64,000 nt of DNA from the NCBI RefSeq assembly GCF_029873635.1, contig NC_080420.1, forward strand, positions 123,450,719 to 123,514,718, written 5' to 3'. Below are positions 54,925 to 64,000 of this stretch, one piece after another. The position numbers and the translations under genes are program-made. Below the pieces are notes generated by a model. That model was not told the DNA's origin, searched no databases, and saw only the letters and a list, made by a program, of their open reading frames with translations. The DNA is from Malania oleifera (Eukaryota > Streptophyta > Magnoliopsida > Santalales > Ximeniaceae). Every line of letters begins with the position of its first letter. Positions within the stretch are counted from its first letter, which is position 1.

Positions 54925-55871
54925 CTAGCTTTAACCACTCATTGTGTGTGGTGTAGTCAGTAGTATATACCTTGTTTTAGTTGTAAAGCTCCTAACTTTA
55001 CAGTATTTTAGGAGATAACAAGAAAATTGTAAGAAGATTTTAGAATTTTAAAATTTAAATTATTTTGTTAAATTAGAATGTTACAATTGAATGATAACTT
55101 AGTAAGATATTGAGGGGTTTTAAGAATATATAAGAAGGAAAAAAATGTTGATTCAAAACTAATTTCTCTTCCTTCAATTAATAGAAATTGAGAGATGTAG
55201 AAAGAGAAGTTGTCAACTACAATTAAACTAATGAGGTGTTTTCGAGGATGAGGATGTGCAAATGTAAAGTTTAAATAAATTTTTAAGATGTGTTTGGGAG
55301 TATATTTCTGACTCTGAATTTGGATAAAAATCGGTGTAATTTTGTATTACATTATCCAAATTCACGGAAATCCAAATCAAGGTTTCCTCCCAAACATAGG
55401 GTTATAACAACAAAATTGCGCAAATAAAAAAGGGGTAGAGGAAGCCTATAAAATTGACTATTTAAGGTAAAATATTTTAAGCCACTTTTTATTAAATATT
55501 TTTTCATCTAATTGTCAAATAGTGCCCAAGCACGTTTAAATATTAACTCTAACCACTCATTGTGTACTGTGTCCCTCATATATCTCTCAAAGTTGTTGTA
55601 AAAAAATTTTAGAAATTTAAAATTCAATTATTTTGTTAAATTACTTACTTACCCATTAATTTATAGTTTGTAAATGTTACAATTGAATGATAACTTGTAG
55701 GATTAGGGTTTTCAAGAAGAAGAAGGAAGAAAGATAACTTGTAGGATTGGGGTTTTCAAGAAGAAGAAGAAGAAGGAAGAAAGAGGTTGATTCAAGACTA
55801 TCTCCTCTTCCTTTAATTAGTAGAAATTGTATAATTTTTTTTATTAATAAAAATAGAAGTTAAAACCAACT

Positions 55872-55908
<37 letters not shown>

Positions 55909-56560
55909 TGTCAAATACAATTAAACCCATAGGCATTTTCAAGGAAAAGGATGTACTAATGTAAAGTCAAAAATAACTTTTAAATCACGTTCGAGAGCAT
56001 AGATTTTAGTTCTTGAATTTTGATTTTTATGAATTCAGATAAAAATTAATATAATTTTGCATTGTATTTTATTCGAATTCATCTAAGAGAAGAGTCCTAC
56101 TAAGCCTAAGGTTATAGTAACAAAGTTGCCAGGAAAATAAACGGCTAGGGGAGCCTATAAAATATTGTGCATAATGTATTACTTTTCATCAAGCACAATT
56201 AAATATTAACTTTAAACACTCACTATGCATTGTGTCCCTTATATGTCTCACAAAATTCCAAGAGAAAACATGGGAATTGTAAAAAGATTTGAGAAATTTA
56301 AATTCAAAAATTATTTTATTAAAATTGCTTACTTACCCATCAATTTACCGTTTGAAAATGCTACAATTGAATGAATAACTTGTAGGATTGAGGGTTTTTA
56401 AGAATAAGGAAGAAAGAAAAATGTTGATTCAAGACTCTCTCCTCTTCCTTTAATGAGTAGAAATTGTAATTTTTTTTATTAATAACAATAGAAGTCAAAC
56501 CAGTTAGAGGGAGAGAGAGAGGTTGTCTCAAAAAAAAGATGTCGCTAATGTATTATGCAT
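54925..56560. repeat. Three diverged tandem units of ~620-660 bp
   Basis: Units start near 54930, 55548 and 56208. Each opens with taaccactcattgtgt or a close variant and contains 'gaaatttaaaattcaatta', 'tacaattgaatgataactt' and gttgattcaagact, ending in ga-rich sequence. A (ga)n run at 55872-55906 sits in unit 2. No coding content. Confidence 0.8.
55872..55906. repeat. (GA)n microsatellite
   Basis: About 17 ga units in the second tandem unit. Confidence 0.93.
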
Positions 56561-56569
56561 TAGCAAACT

Positions 56570-57300
56570 AATGCATAATCTACAAAATATAAGACTTAAT
56601 TAGATCTAATTGATGCAGATATATTATGCCTATTAGATCTAATTTGTTTAATTTCATGAGGTCCAATTGATCCAATGGAAAAATGTTTCATAAAATATTT
56701 TCTTCTAAAAGAAAATCATATATTGTTGTTTATGGTGTAGCTCTTATACTTGTAGTTTCATAAACAAGGGAATGAAGAACATGGAGGGGCTGCACAGCAG
56801 GCACTCGTCCACTCGTTGACGAGTGCCCTGAGCTCGTCGACAAGTAGATACCGAGAGCCAGAATTTCTCAAAATTGAAGACTCATCGACGAGAGTATGGA
56901 CACGTCGATGAGTGGTCTTCTTCGTATCGTCGACGAATCCTTGTACTCGTCAACAAGTGCGCCTGGACTAAAAGAAATTATTTGAATTTTGAATTTGAAC
57001 GGTGTAACGATTGGGGATTCGGAGGGAAATCTCTAAGGACTTGTTATATATGTTCTTCTAGGCATATTTTAACATGTAAGAGAGTAAGAGAGAAGGAGAG
57101 AAGATCATTGAGTGTGTATCTTTGATTATATAGTGAAATCTTTTGTCGATTACTCCCATGGATGTAGGCTTTGCCGAACCATGTAATTCTTGGTGTCGTT
57201 GCCTTTATTATTACTCTTTTTATATTGCTATGGTTGTGGAATAATTCTATATTTCACCATTTTAGATTGTTGCATATAGTATTGTTTGATTATTTACAAT
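56570..57300 (+). mobile_element. Copia-like LTR remnant with a TCGTCGACGA array
   Basis: The right half has a copia-type U5 block (tagtgaaatcttttgtcgat, gatgtaggctttgccgaacc, then catgtaattcttgg), resembling the U5 of the element at 50215. The left half, about 56805-56965, holds seven or so copies of ctcgtcgacgag-type palindromes and the spacer ataccgagag, as in the chromovirus LTRs. No coding region is attached and the exact ends are unclear. Confidence 0.6.
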
Positions 57301-57730
57301 GTTTGTTCCGCTACGCATTATTGGAAGAGGCGTTATTTTTACAATATATAACAATTATACAACTTATAAAAAAAATATGCATTACATAAATAATAATATA
57401 AAAAAATTTATGAATCTACATATGGTACGAAAAAAAATGATTATTCGCAAATTTTACTATAAAAAGGTTTACTTTTATATGAGATGGAATAAAAATAAAG
57501 TTTTTAAATTATATATTCCCATATAATTTTCAACCAACAAACATGTTATGCATGTTGAAAACAAAACATTCCTACTCGTTGAAAACAAAACATTCCTACT
57601 CATTAATAAGTGCTACAAAAAGTCAAGGAGCCATTGATTCAATCCAAATTTCTAAACTCTTAAAAGTTTTCATTACTTTTGTTCTATGCTTTTTTAGCCA
57701 AAACAAAATATGTGAAAATATAGTATGGAT
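57301..57730. other. AT-rich sequence, no feature
   Basis: Only a short tandem step (tgaaaacaaaacattcctac twice, 57556-57600) is visible. Confidence 0.5.
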
Positions 57731-57930
57731 ATTTTTTTTTGATGACCCAAGTACTGCACCCACCATCGCGCCATATTGGACATTATGGTGCGGCACCAAA
57801 CCGGGGGATGTTTAGCAGACCCCACCACCGACATCCGCTTAATATCTTGAGTATGATTTCAAGGGCAGCGGGCTCAAACCCTTGACCATTTGGTAAACAA
57901 GGCTCTCACCTTACCACCTAAGCAACCCCA
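57731..57930 (-). mobile_element. tRNA-derived SINE
   Basis: Poly-T on + (A tail on minus), body 'gacccaagtactgcacccac', 'caccaaaccgggggatg', and a tRNA-like head with B-box ggtttgagcc on the minus strand near 57870. Same family type as 40534-40690. Confidence 0.65.
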
Positions 57931-58924
57931 TGTGGCAAGATTAATCATATTACCACTTGTGTTTGAATTCTTTAGTGTGATTGTTCATAGCATATTTATT
58001 TTTCAAAAGAATCTTTCACCGATAATGATATATGTTTGCGTGTTCATTGGCAAAACAAGAAACAAAGAAAATGAAATAAAAAGGAAAACTAGTAGTCAAA
58101 AGAAAATATCAAAGAAGTACATTAAATAATTTTTTTGCTTTCTTAAAAAAAATCATTTGGCTATGACTATTGAAAAAAAAAATATTTAAGTGTCTTCTTT
58201 AAAAAGAAAAAAAGAAAAAAGAAAAAGCAGAAAGAAGATGGATGGATTTGAAGCAAATCTATGTTCTAAATTCATGTCAAACTTTAAACTTCTTCAAACT
58301 CGACTTACTCGTCTTGTGCATTCAAAATCAGAACATGACTCATTTTGAAAATGATGAATTAAGATCATGAATTCAAATAGCCCTTCTTTACCTTGAATTT
58401 TTTTTTCTTTGCATTTTCAATAGCATATAATTCCCGATTATAATTAAAACTAGTGATTTTACACATTTCATTGAAAAATTTTAAAATGAATATAATATCT
58501 TAATAATATATATTACAAAAGAAATAATATTGTAAACATGTACACTATGCAGCCTTATTGATTTGATACTAAATCATTAAAAGTTCAGTCTAATAAATAA
58601 GTAATAATAAGAAACAAATTTAAACAAAAAGCAAACACAATGAATAGAATTCTAATCTAAATACTTATTAAGTACTTTGAGTCTCAATTTTAATTCGTTA
58701 AGTTTAGAAAATGATTACAAATTCAAATTATAATCAATTTTTTTATAATATCATTCAAATCTTAGTCAGATAAAAGCATAAATATTCATAATTCATATAC
58801 TTTTTATTTAATTATTTGAAAGAGTGATGGAAAAAAAATTTAAAGGAAAAAAGGTGAAAAACAAAATTAAAAAATTTCTTGGTTATTATTTAATTATTTG
58901 AGAGAAAGGAGAGAAAACTAAAAG
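57931..58924. other. AT-rich intergenic stretch, nothing identified
   Basis: A- and T-rich sequence with short chance frames only. Confidence 0.5.
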
Positions 58925-59714
58925 TGTAACGACCTGCTTAAATGTTCATATAATAATACATAATTAATAACAAAGTCAACCCGAACTCGTGGGTATCGGG
59001 GACACCTGTCATACACAGCGGAAACTTAAGCAGCCGTAAATTTAAATAACATTTTCGTAACCATAAAATGCAAATACCAGAGTTAACTACATTCCCAAAT
59101 ATCTGTGTTTATATACAATCTCCAAAAATACAAAATATATTCATATCTAGGAACCCACCACACCAATCTATGGCTCCTAAATCAAAAACTTACCCTCCTA
59201 GAAGGGTAGAACTACACTATCTCAACGGCGGCCTCGATCCGCCGGTCCTCCTGGGTTTCCTGAAAATTATTTAAGTTCGGGGATGAGACACTTCCCAGTA
59301 AGAGAAAATAAACTAAATACAGTTGTGTGGCAACATGAACATTTAATGCAATTATACATATACTGTACATTTCATATATCTGAAAACATTCATCATAACA
59401 TACTGAATTAATCATATACTTTCATATTTGCTAATAAATCATACCATTCATAAAATGTCTATTATAGTTGATAATACTGAAAACATACTCAAGATGAACC
59501 TGATGTCATGTATTACCCCCTATAACGGGTTGTGCAGCCCTAAGGCGGGACCCGACAATGGCTGGTCGACCACTGCCGAGTCAAAAATTTCTGTAAGTAC
59601 GATGAGTCTTCCACACCCTGGTCCGGACTACCAGGTGGACGTCTACAACTCTACATTGAAAGTCACATTGACTATCCATCTACCACCCTCTCGTGAGGTG
59701 GTTAGCACCAATAT
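58925..59714 (-). mobile_element. Chromovirus LTR (3' part), interrupted
   Basis: Read on the minus strand it ends ...TTAAGCAGGTCGTTACA, the same terminus as the LTR of chromovirus A. It carries the conserved block around 59520-59700 (gcgggacccgacaatgg, accaggtggacgtctacaac). At 59715 it is broken by another LTR, and the rest would lie right of the window. Confidence 0.82.
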
Positions 59715-60454
59715 TGTAACGACCTCAAATTCCTTAATATAAAATATAACATAATAAATAGAAAAGTCAACCCGAACCCATGGGTAATGGGGACACTTGT
59801 CAATCACAGCGGAAACCTAAGCAGTAGTAAGTATAAAATCTCAATCATCCAACCATAAAACATAATACCAGAGTTTACTACATCATTAAGATACTGTATT
59901 TATATACAACCTCCAAAACATCAAAATAATCCTAGGATCTTACAACAAAAATCTTTTGATCCTAGATCAGCGCTTATCCTTCTAGTAGGGAAGCTCAACT
60001 CACTCAACGGCAGCCTCGACTCGCCGGTCTCTCTGGGTCTCCTGAAAAGTTAATTAACGTTGGGGGTGAGACACATCTCAATAAGGGAAAATAAACTAAA
60101 TACAGCTGTGTGGCAACATGAATATATAATGCAGTTATACATATACAATACATTTCATATATCTATGAATATTCGTCATAACATACTGAATCATCATATA
60201 CTTTCATATTTTTCTAGTAACTCATATCATTCATAAATCGTTTGTTATATCTAATAATACTGAAAACATACCCAAGATGAATAGCTAGATGATGTCATGT
60301 ATTACCCCTCATGACGGGTTATGCAGCCCAAAGGCGGGACCCGACAATGGTTGGCCGATCACTGTCAATTCAAAAATGTAGTGACCCGAAGAATAATAGT
60401 ATTATAATAATAAAGAGGGAGGAAAATGGAAACAGGAACCAAATGAGGCAAAAG

Positions 60455-60702
60455 ACTTCGTCGATGACACTGCATTTTGAGGAAATAATAATTTTAGGAA
60501 ACTACCAGGCTTCGTCGACGAATACAGGGATTCGTCGACGAAGGTCTTCAGGATCTCGTCAATAAGGTCTCATTTCGTCGACGAGAAAATACTGAGCGAG
60601 GATTTTGGGCTACTCTGAATTTCGTCGATGAAGAGTAAGCTTCGTCAACGAATTTCCTTAAGGACTCGTCGACGAGATGACGTGGCTCGTCGACGAATCC
60701 CG
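60455..60702. promoter_or_regulatory. TCGTCGACGA palindrome array of the solo LTR
   Basis: About nine exact or near copies (ttcgtcgacgaa, ctcgtcgacgag, ttcgtcaacgaa and similar) lie directly upstream of tataaatagccc at 60708. Confidence 0.75.
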
Positions 60703-60748
60703 CAGTATAAATAGCCCTAAAGTGATTTTTAATTTCAGAATTTCAGCC

Positions 60749-60749
<1 letters not shown>

Positions 60750-60818
<69 letters not shown>
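60750..60818. repeat. (CT)n microsatellite
   Basis: About 33 ct units just downstream of the LTR TATA box; the LTR of chromovirus A has a short ct tract at the same place. Confidence 0.94.
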
Positions 60819-60821
<3 letters not shown>

Positions 60822-62649
60822 TCTAAGGATCCTCCTCCTTCTTCCGTCGATTTTGGCCCCATTAGTCACTGGATCGACAATCTGAGGCGACCACGACGTT
60901 CCTGGCAGAGTTCTCTTCAATTCTGCCGAAACGGATCGTTGGTGAAATGAAGTTGGAATTCATCCCAATTTCAGGGTAAGGTCTTTTATTCAGTTTTGGC
61001 TTCCTGACAGTTGTAGAAAATGATGTAGGCCAAGAAATATTGAAGTTTTGTTATGAGATTTATGATTTTCAAGGTGTTGAGTGGAGAACCCTGCGGGTGT
61101 TGGACCCGTTATTGTAGGGGATATTTAGTAGGAAACAAGTAAGGGAAATATGCTATGCTAGGTTATTTGAGAATGTTTTCAGTATAAAATTATAAATGTT
61201 TCACCAGAGTATTGTTTACAATAGAGATTTATACAGTTTATCGAATATGATTAATATGTTTTAAAATTACTGTGTGGCTTGAGAATATGTACATAGAATA
61301 GAAACATGTTTTACAATATTTTCAGAGATGTGTTTTACAGAATATATAGATAGTGAATGTATTTTACAGCAATTATAGAAATACCATGATTATACAGTTT
61401 TACAGTACCATGACATATAGATTTACAGTTAATTATAGAGACACAGTTGATATAGATACAGTTTTCTATAGCATCATGGTTTATACAGTTATTACAGAAT
61501 CGTGGTAAAATAGATAGTGGTATATAGAGATGTATTATATAGTATCAGACCCTTTTGGATCATATAGTTACAAAGCACGGTACCGTAGCTACATACGGTT
61601 TATAGAGTGCAACCACCTATTCAGATAATACATGGTATAAAGGTCGATTGCATAGAGTCCACGAGTGGACAGGCTCCCTATCAGACATGGGTTGAGGAGG
61701 GCTGATCAGACTATGGAGTATAGTGATTTATTCCTAGTTGACCAACCAAGGTAAATCCCACCTACGGGCCGCACAACCCTGTCATGAGGGGTTAAATCAT
61801 GACACACAGTTATCCACAGGAAAGTTTACAGTTATTATTATGTTTATACAACTTTATAGAAACAGAAAATATATACTTATATTAGCAGTATCTTGAATAG
61901 AAACCTAAAGTACAGAAATGTTAAGCAACAGGTAAAAGATGAAGATTATATTTCTAGTATTATGCTTTATAGATTCAGTGATACACAACTATATAGCGAT
62001 AGATTTTCTCAGTATGGAGCTCAATTGCCACACACTAGTAATAGCATATTTCGTCTTACTGAGTTTTGGCTTATCCCAGTATTGAATCATTTTTCAGGTG
62101 ATCCAGGTAGGCGAGCAGACCAAGCTTGCAGATAGAGGAGCTTCAGTATTGCCCTGTCAGAGAGAGAGTGAATATATTTTGGGAATATTTTTGTATACCC
62201 CTCACCGGTTGAGGATATTGGGGGAACAGTGATATGTGTATATTTTGGGAAACATGTTAGCACTCTGGTATTGTATTGTATATAATTATATATGGATATG
62301 TTTATTTGATTTCCGCTTCTTGCTGCTTAGGTTAATGATTGGGTTTTCCCCAGTATGGTATCAGAGCATGTTAAATATCATAGTATAAAAAAAAATAGTT
62401 AAATAGCAGGTCGTTACAAAAAATGTCTGTAAGTACGATGGGCTCGCCGCACCCTAGTTCGGACTGCCAGGTGGACGTCTACAACTCTACACTAAAAGTC
62501 ACACCGACTATCCATCTCCCACCCCCTCGTGGGGTGGTTAGCACAAGTTTGAATATAGATATATGATCTATATAGCTACGGTACTGAGCTCCTGAAACTG
62601 AACTAAACTAACATTTGGGTTTTGATAACATATAATACATGATATTATA

Positions 62650-62870
62650 GCAGTCTCGCGTCGATCATTTCATAAATACGGCCTCGTGCCGAACATTTCA
62701 TAATTACAGCCTCGTGCCGAACATTTCATAATTACGGCCTTGTGCCGAACATTTCATAATTACAGCCTCATGCCGAACATTTAATAATTATGGCCTCATG
62801 GCGAACATTTAATAATTACGGCCTCGTGCCGAACATTTCATAAATACGGTCTCGTGCCGATCATTTCATA
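62650..62870 (-). repeat. 29-bp minisatellite in the minus-strand LTR
   Basis: About eight copies of a unit reading tcataattacggcctcgtgc plus cgaacattt on +. Confidence 0.92.
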
Positions 62871-63128
62871 CATATCATTCTAAAAATAAATCAATTATAA
62901 TGTATTTCAAAATCATCATATACTGCATCATTACGTAATTCCTAAAAACATGCCTATTCGTAAAATTGCCGTGACATAATACATTTCATGAAAAATAATA
63001 TTCATGCCACACAAAGCTGGGTAAATATGTACGTTTCATTCTAAAATCACATTCCTGTATAACAACAATATTTTCCCAATAACATACATTTTCTCAATAA
63101 TATTCAAATATAATACATATTCCTTGAA

Positions 63129-63163
63129 AAATACTTTACTGATAATAATAATAATAATAATAA
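63129..63163. repeat. (AAT)n microsatellite
   Basis: About nine taa/aat units inside the minus-strand LTR. Confidence 0.9.
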
Positions 63164-63594
63164 TACGTGTGGAAAAAAAATAACTTCTTTAGTTTATTCC
63201 TTTACCTAACTACTGAGAAAGCCCCTAAAATATCCTGGTCTAACACCCGTAGAATTTCCTGATCAATACCCTAAAAATGAAAACTCCCAATATTAAACTT
63301 CAGTATTTCCATGTGTATATCATTTCCTATAACTACCACAAGACCAAATTTGGCTTAAAAAGTCTTACCTCAACTCAAGGATGAATTCCAACTTGCTTTC
63401 ACCAACGATCCGCTCCGACAGATTTGAAGAGAACTTCCCAAGGAGCATCGTGGTGGCTTCAGATTTTCGAACTGGCACAAATCCGGGCCAAAATCGAAGA
63501 AAGAAAGAGAGAGAACCGAAGGGAGGAGAGAGAGGATGAAAGGTTTCTTAGTTTGGAAGTTAAAATCCAGATTTTTGATATTTATAGGGCTGGA

Positions 63595-63808
63595 TTCGTC
63601 GACGAGCCACGTCATCTTGTCGACGAGTCCTTCAATAATTTCGTTAATAAAATCTACTCCTCGTCGATAAAATTTAGTCTACTCAAAAACCTCTCTCAGT
63701 ATTTCCTCGTCGACGAAATTTGGCTTCGTCGACGAAATTTGGTTTCGTCGACGAGGCCCTCTTATGCCCTTGTCGACAAATCCCTTATGTTCGTCGACGA
63801 GGCCTTTG
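63595..63808. promoter_or_regulatory. TCGTCGACGA palindrome array of the minus-strand LTR
   Basis: Copies such as ttcgtcgacgagcc, cttgtcgacgag, cctcgtcgacgaaat and ggcttcgtcgacgaaat lie upstream, on the minus strand, of the TATA-like complement near 63577-63590. Confidence 0.75.
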
Positions 63809-63863
63809 ATAATTCTCTTTTCTCTTTATTATTTTAAATATCATTTTTATTCGGGTTGTCACA

Positions 63864-64000
63864 TTCTCCCCTCCTTATAAAATTTCGTCCTCAAAATTTA
63901 CTGTTCATATAATTCATCATCCCTTATTAAGCAAAATGGTCTACTTATTTTATTACTTACCCTCACTTATGGCAGAGGAATACCATGGTTACATTTCAAG
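63864..64000 (-). mobile_element. 3' untranslated end and polypurine tract of the minus-strand chromovirus
   Basis: On the minus strand this reads cgaaattttataaggagggg then agaa directly before the LTR, the same phrase as at 7815-7839. Further right, ataccatggttacatttc matches (in complement) the region 7700-7730 of chromovirus A. The coding part is outside the window. Confidence 0.8.

Larger units (their letters stand above)
60377..62418 (+). mobile_element. Solo LTR of a chromovirus, TSD aaaaa
   Basis: Begins TGTAGTGACCCGAAG and ends GCAGGTCGTTACA, as in the LTR of chromovirus A. It is flanked by aaaaa on both sides (60372-60376, 62419-62423). No internal domain is present, so it is a solo LTR formed by recombination. 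It carries a palindrome array (60455-60700), tataaatagccc at 60708, a long (CT)n tract (60750-60818) and the conserved block near 61660-61810. Confidence 0.9.
59715..63863 (-). mobile_element. 3' LTR of a minus-strand chromovirus, split by a solo LTR
   Basis: On the minus strand it begins TGTGACAACCCGA (63863) and ends GAGGTCGTTACA (59715), about 2.1 kb once the inserted 60377-62418 LTR and one target copy are removed. It contains a palindrome array (63595-63805), a TATA-like cctataaatatc (complement near 63577-63590) and a 29-bp minisatellite. Right of 63863 is the polypurine tract of its element. The five bases aatat before 59715 are the likely target site. Confidence 0.85.

Noticed and set aside
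1..64000. A novel defence or biosynthetic gene cluster
   Set aside because: Both strands were searched; apart from the single ABCG transporter all coding-like sequence belongs to known transposon classes. I found no evidence of an undescribed multi-gene system.

Overview
The window is nuclear DNA of a flowering plant, most likely a eudicot with a transposon-rich genome. The evidence is a 24-exon gene with GT-AG introns, chromovirus-type Ty3/gypsy elements, a Tat/Ogre-type element, Ty1/copia elements, RTE and L1 LINEs, tRNA-derived SINEs and long (ATT)n runs. I cannot name the species. No rRNA or functional tRNA gene, CRISPR array or bacterial-style operon was seen.

Left flank (1-13738): three Ty3/gypsy elements are nested like Russian dolls, all on the + strand. 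Bases 1-5496 are the 3' end of a Tat/Ogre-like element: 3' untranslated region with two minisatellites, polypurine tract, and a ~3.07 kb LTR. It sits in the RNase H region of a Tekay/Del-like chromovirus (A, 5497-9974). That element sits in turn in the RNase H region of a second, older chromovirus (B, 9975-13738). A partly duplicated AT-rich tract (13739-15640) and a SINE-like piece follow.

Centre (16135-49967, minus strand): one protein-coding gene, a full-size ABCG/PDR-type ABC transporter. I could follow it through 24 exons whose phases all join, giving an uninterrupted reading frame of 1490 codons (NBD1-TMD1-NBD2-TMD2). It looks closest to the ABCG33/ABCG37 (PDR5/PDR9) group. The gene spans 33.8 kb because its introns, the largest about 9.8 kb, carry at least a dozen insertions: RTE LINEs, L1 LINEs, SINEs, a Harbinger/Tourist-like element with an RTE nested in it, an internally deleted solo LTR and a possible captured gene fragment. 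All exons and nearly all splice sites survive.

Promoter side (50000-54917): a TATA box lies about 110 bp upstream of the ATG. A complete but degenerate Ty1/copia element (50215-54917, TSD ttagg) inserted about 130 bp beyond it, pushing the rest of the ancestral promoter 4.7 kb away.

Right flank (54918-64000): three diverged tandem units, a copia-like LTR remnant, a SINE, an AT-rich stretch without genes, then nested chromovirus LTRs. A minus-strand LTR is cut by a second minus-strand LTR, which carries a + strand solo LTR with TSD aaaaa. Several LTRs here and on the left share promoter-proximal arrays of the palindrome TCGTCGACGA, including one LTR that otherwise looks copia-like. That is the most unusual regulatory pattern in the window. 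All family assignments come from reading motifs; no database search was run.
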